The position numbers and the translations under genes are program-made. DNA of 64,000 nt, from NCBI RefSeq assembly GCF_041929845.1, contig NZ_JBHEEH010000001.1:310001-374000 (forward strand), written 5' to 3'. Below, piece by piece: positions 61,172 through 64,000 of the stretch (position 1 is its first letter; each line of letters opens with the position of its first letter). The notes under the pieces are model-generated. The model was not told where the DNA came from, did no database searches, and saw only the letters and a program-made list of their open reading frames with translations. This DNA is from Paenochrobactrum pullorum. GTDB taxonomy: Bacteria > Pseudomonadota > Alphaproteobacteria > Rhizobiales > Rhizobiaceae.

Positions 61172-62395
61172 TCAGTCCTTATAGCGCTGGAAAACCAGCG
61201 TCGCATTCGTGCCCCCAAACCCGAACGAGTTGGACAGGACTGTATTTATTTCAGCATTATCAATACGTTTACGCACAATCGGCATATCGGCAAAAGCCGG
61301 ATCGATTTCTTCAATATGTGCACTTTCGCAGATGAAGTTATTTTGCATCATCAACAGCGAATAAATGGCTTCCTGAACGCCGGTTGCACCCAGTGAGTGA
61401 CCGGTCAGGGATTTGGTTGCAGCAATCGGCGGGCAGCTATCGCCGGAGCCAAAAATCTTGCGGATCGATTCAATTTCCGGTGCGTCGCCGGCAGGGGTCG
61501 AGGTCGCATGCGGATTGATATAGTCGATCTTACCCTCAACAGTGGAAAGCGCCATCTGCATGCAGCGCAGTGCGCCTTCGCCGGACGGGGCAACCATGTC
61601 GAAACCATCGGATGTTGCACCATAGCCAACCACTTCGCCGTAAATTTTGGCGCCGCGGGCAAGGGCGGTTTCGAGGTCTTCCAGCACGAGCACACCGGCA
61701 CCGCCGGCAATCACAAAACCGTCGCGGTTTTTGTCATAGGCGCGGGATGCTGTGGAAGGGGTGTCGTTATATTTCGAAGACATTGCACCCATGGCATCAA
61801 ACAACACCGACAAGGTCCAGTCGAGGTCTTCACAGCCACCGGCAAACATACGATCCTGCTTGCCGTACTGGATCATCTCAACCGCATTGCCGATGCAATG
61901 GTTGGAAGTCGCGCAGGCAGAAGAAATCGAATAATTGATGCCTTTGATTTTGAAGAAGGTCGCCAAAGTGGCGGAGGCTGTCGAGCTCATGGCTTTCGGC
62001 ACAGCGAAAGGACCAACGCGTTTTGGGCCTTTTTCACGGGTGATGTCGGCTGATTCGACAATCGTGCGTGTGGACGGGCCGCCGGAACCCATAATAATAC
62101 CGGTTCGCTCGTTTGAAACTTGTTCTTCGCTTAATCCCGCATCAGCAATCGCCTGATCCATCGCGATGTGATTCCATGCTGTTCCGCGGCCATGAAAACG
62201 CATATGGCGACGATCAACCAGTGCTTCAATATCAATTTTCGGCTCACCATGAACCTGACATCTGAAGCCCAGATCGGCGTATTCCTGCGCCCGGCTGATG
62301 CCGGATTTCGCCTCACGAAGCGAGGCTGTCACCTCGTCGGTATTGTTTCCAATTGAGGATACGATCCCCATTCCGGTGACGACTACACGCCGCAT
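61172..62395 (-). CDS. fabB: 3-oxoacyl-[acyl-carrier-protein] synthase I, FabB
   Basis: Condensing enzyme needed, with FabA, for unsaturated fatty acids. 407 residues: active Cys161 in SSACATSNHC, His in NPHATST near 298, and His in LTGHSLGATG near 333. ATG 62395 with AAGGAGAG upstream is preferred over the open frame six codons earlier. The fabA-fabB spacing is 173 bp. Standard length and motifs. Confidence 0.96.
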   Translation of the reverse strand: MRRVVVTGMGIVSSIGNNTDEVTASLREAKSGISRAQEYADLGFRCQVHGEPKIDIEALVDRRHMRFHGRGTAWNHIAMDQAIADAGLSEEQVSNERTGIIMGSGGPSTRTIVESADITREKGPKRVGPFAVPKAMSSTASATLATFFKIKGINYSISSACATSNHCIGNAVEMIQYGKQDRMFAGGCEDLDWTLSVLFDAMGAMSSKYNDTPSTASRAYDKNRDGFVIAGGAGVLVLEDLETALARGAKIYGEVVGYGATSDGFDMVAPSGEGALRCMQMALSTVEGKIDYINPHATSTPAGDAPEIESIRKIFGSGDSCPPIAATKSLTGHSLGATGVQEAIYSLLMMQNNFICESAHIEEIDPAFADMPIVRKRIDNAEINTVLSNSFGFGGTNATLVFQRYKD

Positions 62396-62568
62396 AGCGC
62401 TCTCCTTTGACACCTGTGCTGTTCTTAAAGTTGCTATCAGAACAGATAGGTGTGTTCTTCACATGTTTTGAGCGCGGCGTTAAAGAAAATCACTTTTCTG
62501 AACGCCGCGCTCATGAAAATTTGCCCAATCTTTGATCAATGAGCAATCAATATTTTTATAAAGCTGAC

Positions 62569-63087
62569 TTATTCAGCTGAACTGTCTTTCGATAAACCAA
62601 CGCGTAAATCGCTCGCCGTATAAATTGTTTCGCCGTCTGCCTTTAGCCAGCCATCAGCTGTACCCAGAACAAGGCGACCACGCATAACGCGTTTGAAATC
62701 AATGCCATACTGAATGAGCTTGGTATGCGGACGCACCATGCCTTTGAACTTCACTTCACCGGTTGAAAGCGCCATGCCGCGACCTGGCTCGCCGAGCCAG
62801 CCGAGGAAAAAACCGGTCAGCTGCCACATGCCGTCTAGGCCAAGGCAGCCCGGCATGATCGGATTGCCCTGAAAATGGCACGGGAAATACCAATCATCAG
62901 GTTTTACATCATACTCAGCACGAATGAAGCCTTTGCCGTGTTCACCACCGGTTTCCGAAATTTCGGTGATGCGGTGCACCATCAGCATCGGTGGCAGCGG
63001 CAGCTGGGCATTGCCCGGACCAAACATTTCACCGCGAGCGCAGGAAAGGAGCTCCTCATACCCGTAGCTCGATTTTTGTTCTGCCAT
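62569..63087 (-). CDS. fabA: 3-hydroxydecanoyl-[acyl-carrier-protein] dehydratase/isomerase, FabA
   Basis: Dehydrates 3-hydroxydecanoyl-ACP and isomerises the product to cis-3-decenoyl-ACP, the branch point to unsaturated fatty acids. 172 residues of hot-dog fold with catalytic His71 (FPCHFQGNPIMPG) and Asp85 (GLDGMWQ). Divergent from irr; the 249-bp intergenic space holds both promoters, in which I found no clear iron box. Confidence 0.97.
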   Translation of the reverse strand: MAEQKSSYGYEELLSCARGEMFGPGNAQLPLPPMLMVHRITEISETGGEHGKGFIRAEYDVKPDDWYFPCHFQGNPIMPGCLGLDGMWQLTGFFLGWLGEPGRGMALSTGEVKFKGMVRPHTKLIQYGIDFKRVMRGRLVLGTADGWLKADGETIYTASDLRVGLSKDSSAE

Positions 63088-63336
63088 TACGCCTCCAAAT
63101 CAAATTCTCTGTGTGACCGGCATGGCCGGTCATGAATGATGTCGTTTATGTTAAAATAGTCTTAGCACAGACTGTTTCCAACAGTAAAACCATCCTGATA
63201 GCTTTTTCCTGCAATCAATGCTATGAAGAAGGCTATTGATAGTATTATTGTGACTGCATATATCAATGGAGAATGCCAATGAGCAACACTTCGTTGCATT
63301 TTTGGCAAATTTGGTACGAGCTGTAACGGATAAAAC

Positions 63337-63774
63337 GTGAATATACCTGTTTTGCATGCAGATTCGATGTTGATGGAACACCGTTTACGTGACGCAGGTT
63401 TGCGGCCTACACGACAACGAGTCGCTCTTGCTAGTCTTATCTTCGCCCGCGGCGACCGCCACTTGTCAGCTGAAGAGCTGCATGAAGAGGCTGTTATTGC
63501 CGATGTGCCGGTGTCTCTGGCCACCGTTTATAATACACTGCATCAGTTTACTGAAGCGGGCTTGCTGCGCATCATCGCTATTGAAGGCGCCAAGAGCTAC
63601 TTTGATACTAATATTTCCGATCATCAGCATTTCTTCCTTGAAGGAGAAAATGTGGTGTTTGATATTCCGCACAGCACCAAAGGCCAGCCGACCGTGGCAA
63701 ATATGCCTGAAGCACCTGAGGGAATGGAAATCGTGAATGTTGATATCATCGTCCGGTTGCGCCGCAAAAGCTAA
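63337..63774 (+). CDS. irr: Iron response regulator Irr (Fur family)
   Basis: Haem-sensitive repressor/activator of iron and haem genes in alphaproteobacteria. 145 residues: winged helix about 15-82 (LRPTRQRVALASLIF, LATVYNTLHQFTEAGLL) and a C-terminal dimerisation domain. Lacking the CxxC pairs of Fur and with the Irr-type SDHQHFF segment, it is assigned to Irr. The middle histidine of the usual HHH haem motif is Gln here (H96-Q97-H98). Starts at GTG 63337; ATG 63367 (MLMEHRL) is the alternative. The irr-fabA-fabB-fabI order is conserved in the order. Confidence 0.92.
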   Translation: MNIPVLHADSMLMEHRLRDAGLRPTRQRVALASLIFARGDRHLSAEELHEEAVIADVPVSLATVYNTLHQFTEAGLLRIIAIEGAKSYFDTNISDHQHFFLEGENVVFDIPHSTKGQPTVANMPEAPEGMEIVNVDIIVRLRRKS

Positions 63775-63797
63775 ACGCAGCTGTTGATTCCCGATTG

Positions 63798-63832
63798 AAA
63801 AAGCTCGTGAACAGCGTTTCATGAGCTTTTTT
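63798..63832 (+). terminator. Terminator of irr
   Basis: AAAAGCTCGTGA and TCATGAGCTTTT (one G-U) with an 8-nt loop, then TTAATTTTT. It also faces the convergent SH3 gene. Confidence 0.85.
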
Positions 63833-63871
63833 AATTTTTCCGGTTCATTATTTATTTGATTGCGAGCTTGC

Positions 63872-64000
63872 CTAGTCAAAGACCTCGCCTGGATAAGCAC
63901 CCCATAATTCGCGCTGGGGTAACCAGCCGCGCACTTTATTGACTTCCAGTCTGCACCATTCGCCATTGCATTCACGGATATTGGCGATCACGCCGCCTTC
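63872..64000 (-). CDS. SH3-domain protein, C-terminal 42 residues (5' end outside window)
   Basis: Minus-strand frame open from the right edge to TAG at 63872-63874. The visible part, EGGVIANIREC...WCRLEVNKVRGWLPQRELWGAYPGEVF, is the end of a bacterial SH3 domain (SH3_3/DUF1058 type), usually in a secreted protein downstream of irr. It may bind peptidoglycan; the function is unknown. Assignment rests on the W-C-R-x-E...GW(L)xxxxLWG pattern. Confidence 0.8.
   Translation of the reverse strand, partial: EGGVIANIRECNGEWCRLEVNKVRGWLPQRELWGAYPGEVFD

Noticed and set aside
63088..63336. Iron box (ICE or IRO) between fabA and irr
   Set aside because: No TTTAGAA...TTCTAAA type sequence or convincing IRO dyad was found on reading both strands.

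Overview
The window reads as chromosomal core sequence of an alphaproteobacterium of the order Hyphomicrobiales (Rhizobiales), close to Brucellaceae (Brucella/Ochrobactrum/Pseudochrobactrum-like). The proteins look Brucella-like throughout, for example PNPase, IF2, RimP and Irr. PmtA, Irr next to fabA-fabB-fabI, a lnt/PraR-type regulator/metK neighbourhood, and short palindromic intergenic repeats of the rhizobial RIME/Bru-RS kind point the same way. Base composition looks clearly less GC-rich than I would expect for Brucella. The genus is inference. No tRNA, rRNA, CRISPR array, prophage or insertion sequence was found.

Layout. 1-9.1 kb, minus strand: comM (cut by the left edge), gshB, a DUF1330 gene, pyrF, pmtA, dnaJ, dnaK behind a sigma-32-like promoter, and a Gfo/Idh oxidoreductase. 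9.3-9.5 kb, plus strand: a probable three-hairpin small RNA whose first loop carries CCTCCTCCC (alpha-r14/NfeR1-like). 9.6-14.2 kb, minus: glycine cleavage operon gcvT-gcvH-gcvP behind a tandem glycine riboswitch, preceded by an alpha/beta hydrolase and BenE. 16.4-22.6 kb, plus: infC (ATT start), rpmI, rplT, an unusual kinase-like gene, pheS, pheT. 22.7-27.9 kb: an M29 aminopeptidase (minus), a large Tat-exported PIG-L deacetylase (plus), a SleB-type wall hydrolase lipoprotein (minus). 28.5-35.3 kb, minus: the phosphate regulon pstS-pstC-pstA-pstB-phoU-phoB behind a multi-repeat Pho box. phoR is not adjacent. The 3' end of phoB runs into a 103-bp tandem repeat and an N gap. 36.4-46.1 kb: rlpA, dps (minus), tsaB, rimI, plsC, miaB, phoH, ybeY, corC, lnt, and a PraR/PhrR-type regulator. 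46.2-59.2 kb, plus: metK behind a long hairpin leader, trmB, then the rimP-nusA-ylxR-infB, rbfA-truB, rpsO and pnp translation/RNA block. 59.2-64 kb: rsmC (plus), fabI, fabB, fabA (minus), irr (plus), and the end of an SH3-domain gene (minus).

The genes are mostly housekeeping: translation, chaperones, one-carbon and glycine metabolism, phosphate uptake, envelope biogenesis, fatty acid synthesis and iron control. No new multi-gene system is evident. The interest lies in regulatory DNA and RNA: the small RNA, the metK leader hairpin, the rimP-nusA leader terminator, the rpmI leader, intercistronic hairpins in the pst-pho operon, a dyad upstream of dps, and the phoB tail array. Also of note are non-ATG starts (infC, phoH, ybeY, rimP, metK, irr) and two family-motif substitutions (the kinase-like protein and Irr).
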